Source: Bacteroidetes bacterium MedPE-SWsnd-G2
Lineage (GTDB): Bacteria; Bacteroidota; Bacteroidia; Flavobacteriales; Flavobacteriaceae
DNA length: 64,000 nucleotides
Assembly: GCA_001874335.1 (NCBI GenBank)
Contig: MPDE01000001.1
Span: forward strand, 124,001 to 188,000
Direction: 5' to 3'
Of the stretch, positions 1-9,852 are shown in pieces (the stretch's first letter is position 1; each line of letters starts with the position of its first letter). The position numbers were made by a program, and so were the translations under genes. The notes beneath the pieces are model-generated. The model was not told where the DNA came from, searched no databases, and saw only the letters and a list, made by a program, of their open reading frames with translations.

Positions 1-696
1 TCCAAAATATCTAAAATCAACATTTACATTTTTAAACAAGGCTTCTTCAAAATTAACTTCACCACCTAAATCAAAATTAAAATACGAATGACCAACATTT
101 AATCCTTCTACCGCTGCTTCATCAAATAACGGTTGCGGTAATCCATACCAGTTATATGTGTTGTACCCAAAATCTGAATCTATTTTAAACGACAAATCTC
201 TAAGTTGTTGCTTGTAATTTACATTTAAATACGTCTTTGAAAAATCGTCATCAACCAATACCTCATCAATACCTCCTTGCGAAGAATGATGACTTAAATA
301 CCCACCAATAGTTTGCGATCTACTTATAGATTGATTTAAATACAATTCGCCTAAAATACTGGTATAAGAGCCAAATCCTAAAGAAGCATAATTATCATAA
401 ACCACTTCAGGCTTAGCTTTATCTACCTTTGCAGCCTTTCCTTTGGCCGGTGTAAAAGTGGATGCTACTGGAATGCTGAAAATATTATATTTCACATCCT
501 TTTTTTGGTTGTTCACATTATCCTCAAGATTTGGGATATCCTTTATTTTAAACGCATCAGAAATAGTAGGTGTATAAGGTTTTACAACATTTACAACCTG
601 TGTATCTATGGTGTCATTAGTTTGCTTTCTATTTTGTGACCATCCCACAAAACAAACCAACAACAAGCTTATATTTAATACATATGATTTTAACAT
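1..696 (-). CDS. TonB-receptor-like outer-membrane barrel protein, C-terminal part outside window
   Basis: I translated this by hand from the ATG at 696; the frame stays open for 232 codons to base 1, so the C-terminus lies outside the window. Residues 1-21 (MLKSYVLNISLLLVCFVGWSQ) form a signal peptide. The mature part starts with a polar stretch (DTIDTQVVNVVKPYTP) and continues with alternating aromatic strands such as YASLGFGSYTS and KTYLNVNYKQQ, as in barrel proteins. It lies 29 bases downstream of the TPR gene on the same strand, so the two are probably co-transcribed. A TonB-dependent-receptor-like or porin-like barrel is likely. The substrate is unknown, and without the C-terminus the family is uncertain. 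Confidence 0.75.
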   Translation of the reverse strand, partial: MLKSYVLNISLLLVCFVGWSQNRKQTNDTIDTQVVNVVKPYTPTISDAFKIKDIPNLEDNVNNQKKDVKYNIFSIPVASTFTPAKGKAAKVDKAKPEVVYDNYASLGFGSYTSILGELYLNQSISRSQTIGGYLSHHSSQGGIDEVLVDDDFSKTYLNVNYKQQLRDLSFKIDSDFGYNTYNWYGLPQPLFDEAAVEGLNVGHSYFNFDLGGEVNFEEALFKNVNVDFRYFG

Positions 697-725
697 CTGT
701 TTACTTTTGATTTTTAATTGGGAAA

Positions 726-3700
726 TTAGTTTTGATTTTCAGATTCAACTGATGAATTGGTTTTAGCTTCTTCAGATTTAATCCGGTCTAATTCTAATTG
801 TGCTTCTTCAACCACATCTGTAAAGCTTGAGAAATTTGTAATAACACTTTCTAAAATATAGGTCGCTTGAAAAGCATCCTTCAACTCATAAAAATTCTTA
901 GCCATTAAGATTAGGCCTTTAGCCGCATAATACTTATAACTTGAATAATCTTTAACCAACTGTTGCACAACTGTATTAGAGGCTTCAAACTGGCCTTCTT
1001 TATTTTTAAAATAACTGTTATAGTATAATGCCTCTGCTGCCAAGGCTCCAGTAGCCGTTTTCTCTACTAAGGCATAAGCGTCTTTAGCTTTAGCTTCATC
1101 ACCAGTTTTTATGGCAGATCTTGCTATAATTATTTCGGCATCCGTTTTAACTCTTGGTTCTAAATTCGCAATCGATAACACCAACTGCGCATAAGCCACA
1201 GCTTCGTTATAATTTTCATTTTCAAAATTTAGTTTCATCAAATTAGATTGCGCATAAATTTTGTTTTGAGGTCTGTTGGCCTCAGATTCTAATCGTTTTA
1301 AAATTATTATCGCTTTATCGTTATCATCCTTCGTTAAATAAGTATCAGACAATTTCACCAATGCTTCCTCAGTATATTCACCGTTTGGTTTTGATATTAC
1401 ATATTCATAATGCGGTTGTGCATTTTCAGGTAATTGCTTTTGTGTATATAGCTGAGCTAAATAGAAATGAGCTTTTAAAGCATGAATACCATTCTCAAAT
1501 TGCAGTAAATAGCTATTAAATTGTTTTATCGCCTTTTCTGATTGTCCATCTAAATATTGCTTTTCAGCCGAAACGTAGGTGGTATTGTCCAACTCAGCAT
1601 CTGAAACATTGATATAATTAAGAGTTTTTACCCAGTTAGCATAATCATCAACTCGACCTAAATCAATATAAATAAGTCTGGCGGTAGCAACAGCTTGAAG
1701 CGCTTCTTCAGAATTCGGAAATTGATTAGCAACTCGCTTAAATTTAGTAAGTGCCTTTTCGTTTTGGTTATTGTTGTAGTATGATAAACCTTCTCTTAAT
1801 AAGGCCTTAGACACAAACGGACTGTCTTTATAATCTATAATTAATTGATCATAAATAGCCATGGCTTTGTTTACTTGATTAGATTTTACATAAGAGTTTC
1901 CTAACTCATACATAGCATCATCTCTAAGGGCAGATGTTTTAAATCCTTTTATAAAAGACACTAATTCTTTTATTTTAGTTGGGCCTTCTCCTATATAACC
2001 ATAGCTCATTGCTTTTTGAAATGTTGCATAATCAGTTTCTAAAGCATTAATCTTAATAGCTTGCTTATAAGCTGCAATAGCCTCTCTATATTTACTGGAT
2101 ACAAAATGTCCATCACCCAATCTTAAATAAGCGTCATTCAATCTTAGTTCACTTGCTTTTCCTGAATCTATATAACTATTAAAATAGCTTGTAGCTTGAT
2201 CGTATTGTTTAAGTTTAAAATAAGTGTAAGCCAGATTGTAATCAGAATTTAATGATTCGGTAAATTCACTGCCTTTGGCTAATTGCACAAATTGCTTATA
2301 CCCAACCAAAGCATCATTAAAATTACTGAGTTGGTAATCTGTTTCAGCATTCCAATAGGTTGCTCTGGCCACAAATTTGTCATCTCTTGGTTCTCCAAGC
2401 GATTTTTCAAACATGGCCTTTGCCTCGGTAAAAAGTCCTTCATTATATAGCTCTATCCCGCGATAAAATGTCACCTTTTGAAAAGCTACTTTATGCTCAA
2501 AACTTCTTTTCCCTTGCAACAAATCGAATGCTTCTTCGTAGTTTTTAGAAGTGATATAAGAATCTATCAAAAGGCTCTCAATCTCTTCTTTAAACGAAGA
2601 GTCTGGATAGGTTTTTAAATATGAATTTAACACCTGAGGCACCGATTGATAGGCGTTTCCAATTTCATAACTCAGCTTAGCATAATTTAACCAAGCATCT
2701 TCTTGAATTTGAGCATCAAAATCCATTTGGGAAGCATTTCTAAATGCATTTAATGCCTCCTGCTTTTTATCTAAATTGATATAACTTTCACCTAAATGAT
2801 AATAGGCATTTTGAGCCACGGCGTTACTGCCATCAATAATTTTATTAAATTCTGAAACTGCATTGGCATAATCACCTTGCTTATAATACGTATATCCTAA
2901 TTGGTAATAATCGGTGTTATTCCATTTCCCTTTCTTTCCTCTATATGCCTTTAGATACGGAATGGCCTCCTCATATTTTGACATATTAAAATAGCATTCC
3001 CCAATTATTTTAGACAATTCCGATGTTTCTTTAGCATCAGCATCTGCCAACTGCTCCTTTGCCAGAGTCATGGCTTTTTCAAAATTTCCCAATTTAAAGT
3101 TTAAATCGGCTTGATAGTAGGATAGTTTTTCCTGATACTTTTCTTTATCACTTACCTGTTCAAAATACTCTGAAGCCTGATTATAATCATCACCTTCATA
3201 AGCCATAAAACCTAAGTAGTATTTAGCTTGACCCCCATATTCTTTTGAATCTACAATTCGTTTTAAATATTTTTTTGCGTTTTTTTGATCTCGTGTTGAG
3301 TATAGACTATAGCCATAATTAAAGTAGAATTTATCACGCTCTGCCTTTGACAATCCCCTTTCTTCAACCTTATCAAACCATTTTCGAGAATAAGCATATT
3401 TACCCTGATTAAAGTAATAGTTACCCACATCTAAAAAAGCGGTATTCCTTTTTGTACTCGTTGGATATTCTTCAACAAACTCTTCGATTAGTGTATCAGC
3501 ATTTTGTTGCCCTAACCTCACGGCGCAATTGGCTTTATAATATGCACAATCAGATTTTAGAGAAACCTCTTTGGCATGCTGCTCGATATCCTCAAATAAA
3601 GACTGCGCTGCTAAATATTGCTTGTTATTGTAAAGGGTTATGGCTTTCTGATAAGCCACATAATCACTTGTATACACAGCAGACTGTTGTGCCGTACCAT

Positions 3701-3752
3701 TATAACTCAGTAATATGATGCTTACCAAGAGAATTAGTTTTCTGTAAGTCAT
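726..3752 (-). CDS. Large secreted tetratricopeptide-repeat protein (1008 aa)
   Basis: The protein begins with a signal peptide (about residues 1-22, ending TAQQ) and then consists almost wholly of TPR-type helical repeats. Repeated units of the form YYxLGxxYxxxGxYxxAxxxFxxxI occur throughout (for example YYQLGYTYYKQGDYANAV). A short charged tail closes it. TPR arrays of this length act as protein-binding scaffolds; here it should be periplasmic or attached to the outer membrane. The next gene on the same strand is a barrel-type outer-membrane protein, so a joint role in envelope assembly or transport is a fair inference. No catalytic motif is visible. The upstream region carries a TATCTTTG box at the right distance for a promoter. 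Confidence 0.9.
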   Translation of the reverse strand: MTYRKLILLVSIILLSYNGTAQQSAVYTSDYVAYQKAITLYNNKQYLAAQSLFEDIEQHAKEVSLKSDCAYYKANCAVRLGQQNADTLIEEFVEEYPTSTKRNTAFLDVGNYYFNQGKYAYSRKWFDKVEERGLSKAERDKFYFNYGYSLYSTRDQKNAKKYLKRIVDSKEYGGQAKYYLGFMAYEGDDYNQASEYFEQVSDKEKYQEKLSYYQADLNFKLGNFEKAMTLAKEQLADADAKETSELSKIIGECYFNMSKYEEAIPYLKAYRGKKGKWNNTDYYQLGYTYYKQGDYANAVSEFNKIIDGSNAVAQNAYYHLGESYINLDKKQEALNAFRNASQMDFDAQIQEDAWLNYAKLSYEIGNAYQSVPQVLNSYLKTYPDSSFKEEIESLLIDSYITSKNYEEAFDLLQGKRSFEHKVAFQKVTFYRGIELYNEGLFTEAKAMFEKSLGEPRDDKFVARATYWNAETDYQLSNFNDALVGYKQFVQLAKGSEFTESLNSDYNLAYTYFKLKQYDQATSYFNSYIDSGKASELRLNDAYLRLGDGHFVSSKYREAIAAYKQAIKINALETDYATFQKAMSYGYIGEGPTKIKELVSFIKGFKTSALRDDAMYELGNSYVKSNQVNKAMAIYDQLIIDYKDSPFVSKALLREGLSYYNNNQNEKALTKFKRVANQFPNSEEALQAVATARLIYIDLGRVDDYANWVKTLNYINVSDAELDNTTYVSAEKQYLDGQSEKAIKQFNSYLLQFENGIHALKAHFYLAQLYTQKQLPENAQPHYEYVISKPNGEYTEEALVKLSDTYLTKDDNDKAIIILKRLESEANRPQNKIYAQSNLMKLNFENENYNEAVAYAQLVLSIANLEPRVKTDAEIIIARSAIKTGDEAKAKDAYALVEKTATGALAAEALYYNSYFKNKEGQFEASNTVVQQLVKDYSSYKYYAAKGLILMAKNFYELKDAFQATYILESVITNFSSFTDVVEEAQLELDRIKSEEAKTNSSVESENQN

Positions 3753-3777
3753 TAAGCTCGTTTTTTTTTGATGTATC

Positions 3778-3785
3778 CAAAGATA
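3778..3785 (-). promoter_or_regulatory. Candidate -7 promoter box for the TPR/outer-membrane operon
   Basis: On the minus strand the bases read TATCTTTG, matching the Bacteroidota -7 consensus TAnnTTTG. Transcription would start roughly 15-20 bases upstream of the ATG at 3752. No good TTTG -33 box was found at the usual distance, so this rests on one element. Confidence 0.4.
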
Positions 3786-3932
3786 TAGGAATATAGAAAT
3801 TATAACGCAGGAAAACAGGGATAATTATACAGCAATTATTAAATAATTAAAAAACACTTTTTCGGTGGTTTTAGCGTTTTTAATTGTGTATTTAAAATGA
3901 TACATTTACAACTTATAAAAATCAAATTTTTA

Positions 3933-4616
3933 ATGTCCGAAATCGTTCTACAACTTAAAAACGCTTCTATTTATCAAGGTGGTAATTTGGTACTATCTGA
4001 TGTTAATTTTGAAATGGAAAAGGGAGATTTTGTCTACCTTATCGGTAAAACAGGAAGTGGTAAAAGTAGTTTTATGAAAACCTTATATGGCGATTTAAAA
4101 CTTACTCAAGGCGAAGGCTCTGTAGTCGATTTCAACTTACAAAATCTTAAAGAAAAAGAGATCCCGTTTTTAAGACGAAAACTGGGTATCGTTTTTCAAG
4201 ATTTCAAATTATTACCAGACCGTACAATCAACGAGAATTTAAAGTTTGTTTTAAAGGCCACAGGATGGAAAGACAAAACCAAAATTACCGAGCGCATTGA
4301 AACGGTATTAAAAAAGGTTGGCATGGAAGCTAAGGGTGTTAAATTCCCTCATGAGCTTTCTGGAGGAGAACAACAGCGTATTGCTATTGCGCGAGCCCTG
4401 TTAAACGAACCTGAACTCATTTTAGCAGATGAGCCTACCGGAAATTTAGACCCGCAAACCAGTATCGAAGTCATGGAAGTGCTTCAAGAAATAAATAAAA
4501 ACGGAAATACGATTTTAATGGCTACGCATGATTATGCGCTTCTTTTAAAATACCCGAGCAAAACTTTAAAATGCGATGAAAACAAAGTGTTTGAAGTAGT
4601 GCAACGCAAAAGCTAA
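3933..4616 (+). CDS. ftsE: Cell-division ABC ATPase FtsE
   Basis: An ABC-type ATPase of 227 residues, the normal FtsE length. It has Walker A (GKTGSGKSS, about residues 38-46), the signature LSGGEQQR followed by IAIARALL, and Walker [13 protein letters not shown]. FtsE pairs with the membrane protein FtsX at the divisome and controls peptidoglycan hydrolysis. I chose the ATG at 3933 ([10 protein letters not shown]); an in-frame start at 3897 would add 12 residues that the family does not have. No ftsX is adjacent. Lipoprotein-releasing LolD ATPases are close relatives, but overall length and sequence favour FtsE. It is the first gene of a plus-strand run leading into the glycosyltransferases. 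Confidence 0.85.
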   Translation: MSEIVLQLKNASIYQGGNLVLSDVNFEMEKGDFVYLIGKTGSGKSSFMKTLYGDLKLTQGEGSVVDFNLQNLKEKEIPFLRRKLGIVFQDFKLLPDRTINENLKFVLKATGWKDKTKITERIETVLKKVGMEAKGVKFPHELSGGEQQRIAIARALLNEPELILADEPTGNLDPQTSIEVMEVLQEINKNGNTILMATHDYALLLKYPSKTLKCDENKVFEVVQRKS

Positions 4617-4659
4617 TTGGCTTAACTAATCGCAATTCATAATTTAGAATACAAAGCAA

Positions 4660-5556
4660 ATGCTTTCAATTTTGATTCCTACTTACAACTACAATGTTTG
4701 GCCGTTGGTAAAACAACTTTATGAGCAATGCAGTACATTAGGAATTGATTTTGAACTATTAGTCTATGATGACTGCTCTCCAAATCCTGTAAACGAAAAT
4801 TCAAATATTAATAGTTTAAAGGCTGCTAATTTTGTACAACTGCCTCAAAACATTGGCAGAAGTGCTATCAGAAACAAATTAGCACATGACGCGAAATATG
4901 AGGATTTATTATTTCTGGATGCCGATACTATGCCGGTATCTGATCAATTTATTCAAAATTACTTAAGCGTAATTTCTACGGCTACTGAAATAATTTATGG
5001 CGGAATTATTTATCAAAAAGAACAACCTCAACAAGATCAGATATTAAGATGGGTTTACGGCAATAAACGTGAAGCATTGCCGGTGTCAGAGCGGAATAAA
5101 ATGCCACATCTTAGATTTTTAACACTCAATTTTTGCATCAAAAAAACGGTGTTTCAAAAATTGTCGTTCAATGAAGATATCCCCAACCTAAGGCACGAAG
5201 ACACGCTATTTGCCATGAACGCAAAACAACAAAACATAGCTGTTTTACATATTGACAATCCTATTATTCATCATGGTTTAGAAAGCAGTGAGGTGTTTTT
5301 AAAAAAATCGGAAGAGGCCACTATTGTACTCAAACAATTTGTTGAAGACGGGCTCATGACACCTAGTGATACTGCATTATCGTATATGGCAAGTCGAATT
5401 GAAAATGCTCAACTCAAAGGATTCGTCTTGAAAAGTTTGAGCCTATTTAAAAGTAAAATGAAAAGAAATTTATTATCTAAAAATCCGTCTCTTTTTATTT
5501 TCGATTTATACCGATTGCAATTATATTTAGAAACGAAAGGCTCAACAAATGAATAA
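4660..5556 (+). CDS. Family 2 glycosyltransferase
   Basis: A 298-residue GT-A-fold enzyme. The start LSILIPTYNYN, the nucleotide-binding VYDDCSP (about residues 36-42) and the metal-binding FLDADTMPV (about residues 88-96) are the standard GT2 landmarks. It probably transfers a sugar onto a lipid-linked oligosaccharide at the cytoplasmic face of the membrane. The next glycosyltransferase begins 8 bases before its stop codon, so the two are translationally coupled. Donor and acceptor cannot be read from the sequence. Confidence 0.88.
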   Translation: MLSILIPTYNYNVWPLVKQLYEQCSTLGIDFELLVYDDCSPNPVNENSNINSLKAANFVQLPQNIGRSAIRNKLAHDAKYEDLLFLDADTMPVSDQFIQNYLSVISTATEIIYGGIIYQKEQPQQDQILRWVYGNKREALPVSERNKMPHLRFLTLNFCIKKTVFQKLSFNEDIPNLRHEDTLFAMNAKQQNIAVLHIDNPIIHHGLESSEVFLKKSEEATIVLKQFVEDGLMTPSDTALSYMASRIENAQLKGFVLKSLSLFKSKMKRNLLSKNPSLFIFDLYRLQLYLETKGSTNE

Positions 5557-6490
5557 AGTTTCTGTTGTTATTCCGTTATACAACAAGTCAAATCATATAC
5601 TTGACACGCTTAATTGTGCCTTTTCTCAAAGTTTTCAGGATTTTGAAATTGTTATTGTAGATGACGGTTCAACCGATGATGGCTTACAAAAAGTAAAGGC
5701 TTTAAATCATCCTAAAATAACGCTTTACACAATAAAAAACCAAGGTGTTTCTTATGCTCGAAATTATGGTATTCAAAAAGCAAATACCGGGCTCATAGCA
5801 TTTTTAGACGCCGATGATTCTTGGAGTGTTAACCACTTGCAACAGCTCGTAGATTTGCATTCAAACTTCCCTAATTGTGGATTATATGCTACAGCCTATG
5901 CTGGCAAAAAACACGGCAAAATAATTGAATCTCAGTTTCAAAATATTCCAAACACGCCATGGACAGGACTTGTTGATGATTATTTTAAAAGTAGTACAGT
6001 AAATTGTATCGCTTGGACCTCTGCGGTAATGCTTCCTAAATCCATTTTATCACAATACAACGGCTTTGATGAACGCATTACTATGGGCGCTGGAGAAGAT
6101 ACCGATTTATGGATGCGAGTAGCCTTAGATCACCCTATTGCCTTTAACAATCAGGTTAGTGCATTTCATCATTTAGACAGTGATAATAGAATTACTAATT
6201 CAAAAACTAACTTAAGACGTTTTATAGATTTAGATGTATATGAAGCTCGGGCAAAAACTAATTCTTCTCTTAAACACTATTTAGATCTAAACAGGTTTTC
6301 AATAGCATTGCAATACAAACAAGCTGGTAACAACCAAGCCGCTCAAAATTTAATTGATAAGTTAGATTATAACAATCTAAATAGTAAGCAAAAATGGCTT
6401 TTAAAGCTGAACGGATATAGCTTAAGAACACTAAGTCAACTTAAAGAAAAGCTACATAAATCAGGAATTAATCTAAGTAGTTTTAGATAG
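5549..6490 (+). CDS. Family 2 glycosyltransferase
   Basis: 313 residues. VSVVIPLYNKS at the N-terminus, IVIVDDGSTDDG (about residues 33-44) and FLDADDSW (about residues 89-96) define a GT2 catalytic domain, and GAGEDTDLWMRVA supplies the typical ED motif for acceptor activation. The C-terminal third is helical. It overlaps the preceding glycosyltransferase by 8 bases. Its 3' end overlaps the 3' end of the convergent fdtA-like gene by 18 bases. Probably one step in building the surface polysaccharide. Confidence 0.9.
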   Translation: MNKVSVVIPLYNKSNHILDTLNCAFSQSFQDFEIVIVDDGSTDDGLQKVKALNHPKITLYTIKNQGVSYARNYGIQKANTGLIAFLDADDSWSVNHLQQLVDLHSNFPNCGLYATAYAGKKHGKIIESQFQNIPNTPWTGLVDDYFKSSTVNCIAWTSAVMLPKSILSQYNGFDERITMGAGEDTDLWMRVALDHPIAFNNQVSAFHHLDSDNRITNSKTNLRRFIDLDVYEARAKTNSSLKHYLDLNRFSIALQYKQAGNNQAAQNLIDKLDYNNLNSKQKWLLKLNGYSLRTLSQLKEKLHKSGINLSSFR

Positions 6491-6880
6491 TTTAAACTGA
6501 TCATAATCCCTTTCATAATCGGCTTCAGAAAACACATCGGATGCCAGAACTAAACACACCGCACCAGAAGAAAAATTCTCTAACTCTCTCCAAATTCCAG
6601 TTGGGATTAAAAGGCCTTTGTTAGGTTTATTGAGCATTACACTTTTTTTAGAATGACCATCGTCCAATACCACTTCAAAACTACCGCTCAATGCCACAAG
6701 TAACTCGCTTTGTTCAATATGAGCATGACCGCCGCGATAGGCATCACTCGGCACATCATACAAATAGTAAACTCGTTTTATTTGGAAAGGAATAATATCC
6801 TTTTCAATCACTGACAGATTACCGCGTGTGTCAGCTATTTTAGGAATATCAATTATTTTTATATCACTTAATGTACTCAT
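6473..6880 (-). CDS. FdtA/WxcM-like dTDP-4-oxo-6-deoxyglucose 3,4-ketoisomerase (cupin)
   Basis: A single-cupin protein of 135 residues. The motif YRGGHAHIEQSE and the preceding DTRGNLSVIE are hallmarks of the FdtA/WxcM-like family, which isomerises dTDP-4-keto-6-deoxyglucose to the 3-keto sugar before amination. The product is normally aminated by a DegT-type enzyme to give Fuc3N or Qui3N; such an enzyme is encoded at 12408-13508. The gene shares 4 bases (ATGA-type overlap) with the upstream glycosyltransferase on the same strand. I cannot separate the FdtA (galacto) from the QdtA (gluco) product by eye. Confidence 0.85.
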   Translation of the reverse strand: MSTLSDIKIIDIPKIADTRGNLSVIEKDIIPFQIKRVYYLYDVPSDAYRGGHAHIEQSELLVALSGSFEVVLDDGHSKKSVMLNKPNKGLLIPTGIWRELENFSSGAVCLVLASDVFSEADYERDYDQFKLSKTT

Positions 6881-7701
6881 GCACTAATTTTTTTTTTGAA
6901 CGCAGCAATCCCATTTACTCCAACATTATACTTTTTGAGGCCTTGTTGCCATGCAATATAATCATGATTTATCAAGAATACTACATATTTCATTAACCAT
7001 ACATAAGCCCAAGATTTATATAGCTTATAATTTAGCGCTGCTCGTGCATAAACTACTCTATCAGAACCCAAATCCATACCCGAATTAAAATCGGGGTGAC
7101 TAACGATAACCTTATTTTCAAACCATAGCTTTCCCCCTGCCTCTAGTATTGAGTTGGCAAATAAATACTCTTCGGCAGTTTGAAATTCGGCTCCCAAGCC
7201 AAATCGTTCGTTAAATACAATTTTATGTGTTTTAGCCCATTTTGGTCTAAATGCAATTTCCCAAGAAATGACATCTTTGATACTTGCTTTTGTATGCGCT
7301 TTACTTTCTTTTGAATAGGTTCTATAATCACCTCCACTTAATTTCTGAGCCTTAAAGGTGATAAGGGCATAGGCTTTTTTAGATTGAAAGGTTTCAATAA
7401 TTTGATGCTGAAAATTTTCAGGGTAAATCAAATCATCATCGGCAATTAGTGCAATATCAGAATCACAATTTTCCAAGGCTATATTTCTACTTACAGAAAG
7501 TCCTTTAGTATTTGAATTAATAACCCTAACATTTTCTAATTCAGAAGTTAAACTCACAGAAGAAACCGATTGATTAATCACTAAAACTTTAAAACCATCA
7601 AATCCAAAGGGAAACATTTTGAGTAAAAAGTCAAGTGTTGATCTATTTTGAGTCGCAACTAAAACTTCTAATTCCAATTTTGGATGTTTGGTGTTTGTCA
7701 T
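6877..7701 (-). CDS. Family 2-like glycosyltransferase
   Basis: 274 residues. ELEVLVATQNRSTLDFL and DSDIALIADDDLIYPENF (about residues 79-96) show a GT-A nucleotide-diphospho-sugar fold with a DDD metal motif. The fold is recognisable, but the rest diverges from the common GT2 enzymes. A minus-strand pair is formed with the fdtA-like gene, with a 4-base overlap, so the two are likely translated together. It may add the sugar made by that pathway; this is inference from position. Confidence 0.8.
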   Translation of the reverse strand: MTNTKHPKLELEVLVATQNRSTLDFLLKMFPFGFDGFKVLVINQSVSSVSLTSELENVRVINSNTKGLSVSRNIALENCDSDIALIADDDLIYPENFQHQIIETFQSKKAYALITFKAQKLSGGDYRTYSKESKAHTKASIKDVISWEIAFRPKWAKTHKIVFNERFGLGAEFQTAEEYLFANSILEAGGKLWFENKVIVSHPDFNSGMDLGSDRVVYARAALNYKLYKSWAYVWLMKYVVFLINHDYIAWQQGLKKYNVGVNGIAAFKKKISA

Positions 7702-7737
7702 TAAAACCTATCTTTGAAACAAATGTATATAATATAA

Positions 7738-8886
7738 ATGAAGATTTTATTACTGGGAGAATATAGTAGACTTCATAATTCACTAAAGGAAGGATTGGAG
7801 CAATTAAATCATGATGTTACCATTGCTGGAACCTCCGATTATTTTAAAAACTACCCCACCGATATTTTATTCAAAACCAAATATACTTCGGGCGTTTTAG
7901 GCCTAATTAGAAAGTTGATTTTCAAACTAAGCGGTGTAGACATCACCTCATTAGATTTAAAAAAGCAATTTCAAAACAAACAGACAGAATTAGAAAACTA
8001 CGACATTGTTCAGCTTATCAATGAATGTCCAATTAATACGGTTCCTAAAATTGAAGGGCAACTGTTAGATTTTATTTTTAAGGCGAACAAAAATGTATTT
8101 CTATTATCCTGTGGCACTGACCATATAAGCGTGAAATATGCTGCTGATGGCCATTTTAAATATTCGGTTTTAACACCTTATGAGCAAAACCGAGGAAGCA
8201 AAAAAGACTTTTGGCATGTTATTATGTACCTCACCGCGCCATACGAAAAGCATCATAAATTTGTATATAAAAATATAAGAGGTGTAATTGCTACAGATTT
8301 TGATTACCACATTCCTCTAGAAGGTCATCCAAAGTATTTGGGATTTATTCCTAATCCGATAAATGTAGAAAAACTCAAGTTTTCTAAATTGGATTTTTCA
8401 TCTAAACTTGTCATTTTTCACGGAATTAATTCTAGCAACTATTATAAGAAAGGTAACGATATTTTTGAACAGGCCTTAGATTTATTATCGGAAGAAAGCA
8501 AATTGAAAGTGGAAATTATAACGGTTAGAAGTTTACCCTATATTAAATACATTGAAACCTTTAATAGAGCACATATCGTTTTAGATCAGGTGTTTTCTTA
8601 TGATCAAGGCTACAATGCCTTAGAAGCAATGGCAAAAGGAAAAGTAGTTTTTACCGGAGCCGAAACGCCATGGCTTTCCCATTTTAATTTAGAAGCAGAT
8701 ACCGTTGCTATAAATGCCGAACCTAATGCTAAGGTCATAGCTTCAAAATTAGAATCCTTAATAAACAATCCTGAGCAGCTTCAGACAATATCAAATAATG
8801 CACGAGCGTTTATTGAAAGAGAACATAATTATATAAAAATAGCTGAGACATACTTAAAGGTTTGGAACTCCAGCTTAAAATCTTAG
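7738..8886 (+). CDS. Glycosyltransferase, GT-B type
   Basis: 382 residues with a GT-B look: an N-terminal Rossmann half beginning MKILLLGEYSRLHNSL and a C-terminal half with HIVLDQVFSYDQGYNALEAMAKGKVV (about residues 280-305), the region that holds the donor in GT4-type enzymes. NNARAFIEREHNY near the end is also typical. It is divergent from the minus-strand glycosyltransferase, with 36 bases between the starts, and leads a plus-strand group with a sulfotransferase and a flippase. Sugar specificity is unknown. Confidence 0.8.
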   Translation: MKILLLGEYSRLHNSLKEGLEQLNHDVTIAGTSDYFKNYPTDILFKTKYTSGVLGLIRKLIFKLSGVDITSLDLKKQFQNKQTELENYDIVQLINECPINTVPKIEGQLLDFIFKANKNVFLLSCGTDHISVKYAADGHFKYSVLTPYEQNRGSKKDFWHVIMYLTAPYEKHHKFVYKNIRGVIATDFDYHIPLEGHPKYLGFIPNPINVEKLKFSKLDFSSKLVIFHGINSSNYYKKGNDIFEQALDLLSEESKLKVEIITVRSLPYIKYIETFNRAHIVLDQVFSYDQGYNALEAMAKGKVVFTGAETPWLSHFNLEADTVAINAEPNAKVIASKLESLINNPEQLQTISNNARAFIEREHNYIKIAETYLKVWNSSLKS

Positions 8887-8922
8887 ATTTGAATATACCC
8901 AACCAATATCCAAGTACAAGTA

Positions 8923-9852
8923 ATGACTAATAACTATCCTAATTTTTTCATCCCTGGAGCGGCAAAATCTGGAACCAGCACATTGCACGAACTTTTAAAT
9001 TTCCACCCTGACATTTGTATGTCATCAGAGAAAGAACCGTATTTCTGGGTAAGAAAGGATTTTGATTTATATACCAAGAGAGAAAAAGAGTGGTACAATA
9101 ATTTATTCAATGCAAAGCCCAACGCCTTAAAAAGAGGAGAATCAACTACAGCTTATATGTTATTTCCTGGATTCATTGAAGCTATAAGCACACATCTAAA
9201 TCCTGATGAGCTTAAATTTATTTTCATTCTTAGAAACCCGGTAAAAAGAGCGTATTCTCACTATTGGTACCTCAAAGGAATTGGAAGTGAAACTTTAGAG
9301 TTTAAACCGGCCGTCTTAAATGACATTGATGAACCGCCACAAATGAATACAATGTTGGCAGAAGGCAAATACAAACACTATTACCAATATGGTTTATACG
9401 GCAAATGGCTAAAACCATTCTATGACCAATTTAACTCAAATCAAATTAAAGTCATATTATTTGAAGATTTAAAAGCCAATCCTGAAACTGTTGCTAATTC
9501 TTGTTTTCAATTTTTAGGACTTTCTACATTGAGTGATATCCCTAAAATTCACAGCAACAAAACGGTAATTCTCAAAGCGCCACATTTACATAGAAAGTGG
9601 TCTATACTATCTCAAAACACCATAAATTTCTTCAGACCAACGTTTAAATATTTCCCGCGTCAGTTAAAAGACAAGTTTAAAAAACTGGATGTCACAGATA
9701 TCATTCCTGAAAAAACAAATGCTGCATATCCAAAACTTGACCCAATGGATAAACAATGGCTTTCCAGCTTATATGCAAATGACGCTAAGCTGTTAGAACA
9801 ATTAACCAATCAATCTTTTGATCATTGGTTTAAAACAGCTGAGGTGAAATGA
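8923..9852 (+). CDS. Sulfotransferase domain protein
   Basis: 309 residues. FIPGAAKSGTSTLHELL (about residues 8-24) is the 5'-phosphosulfate loop of PAPS-dependent sulfotransferases, and FIFILRNPVKRAYSHYW (about residues 99-115) is the 3'-phosphate-binding motif. Such enzymes transfer sulfate from PAPS to a carbohydrate hydroxyl. Among glycosyltransferases and a flippase, it most likely sulfates a lipid-linked glycan or the finished surface polysaccharide. Its stop overlaps the start of the flippase by 4 bases, which couples the two genes. Confidence 0.88.
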   Translation: MTNNYPNFFIPGAAKSGTSTLHELLNFHPDICMSSEKEPYFWVRKDFDLYTKREKEWYNNLFNAKPNALKRGESTTAYMLFPGFIEAISTHLNPDELKFIFILRNPVKRAYSHYWYLKGIGSETLEFKPAVLNDIDEPPQMNTMLAEGKYKHYYQYGLYGKWLKPFYDQFNSNQIKVILFEDLKANPETVANSCFQFLGLSTLSDIPKIHSNKTVILKAPHLHRKWSILSQNTINFFRPTFKYFPRQLKDKFKKLDVTDIIPEKTNAAYPKLDPMDKQWLSSLYANDAKLLEQLTNQSFDHWFKTAEVK

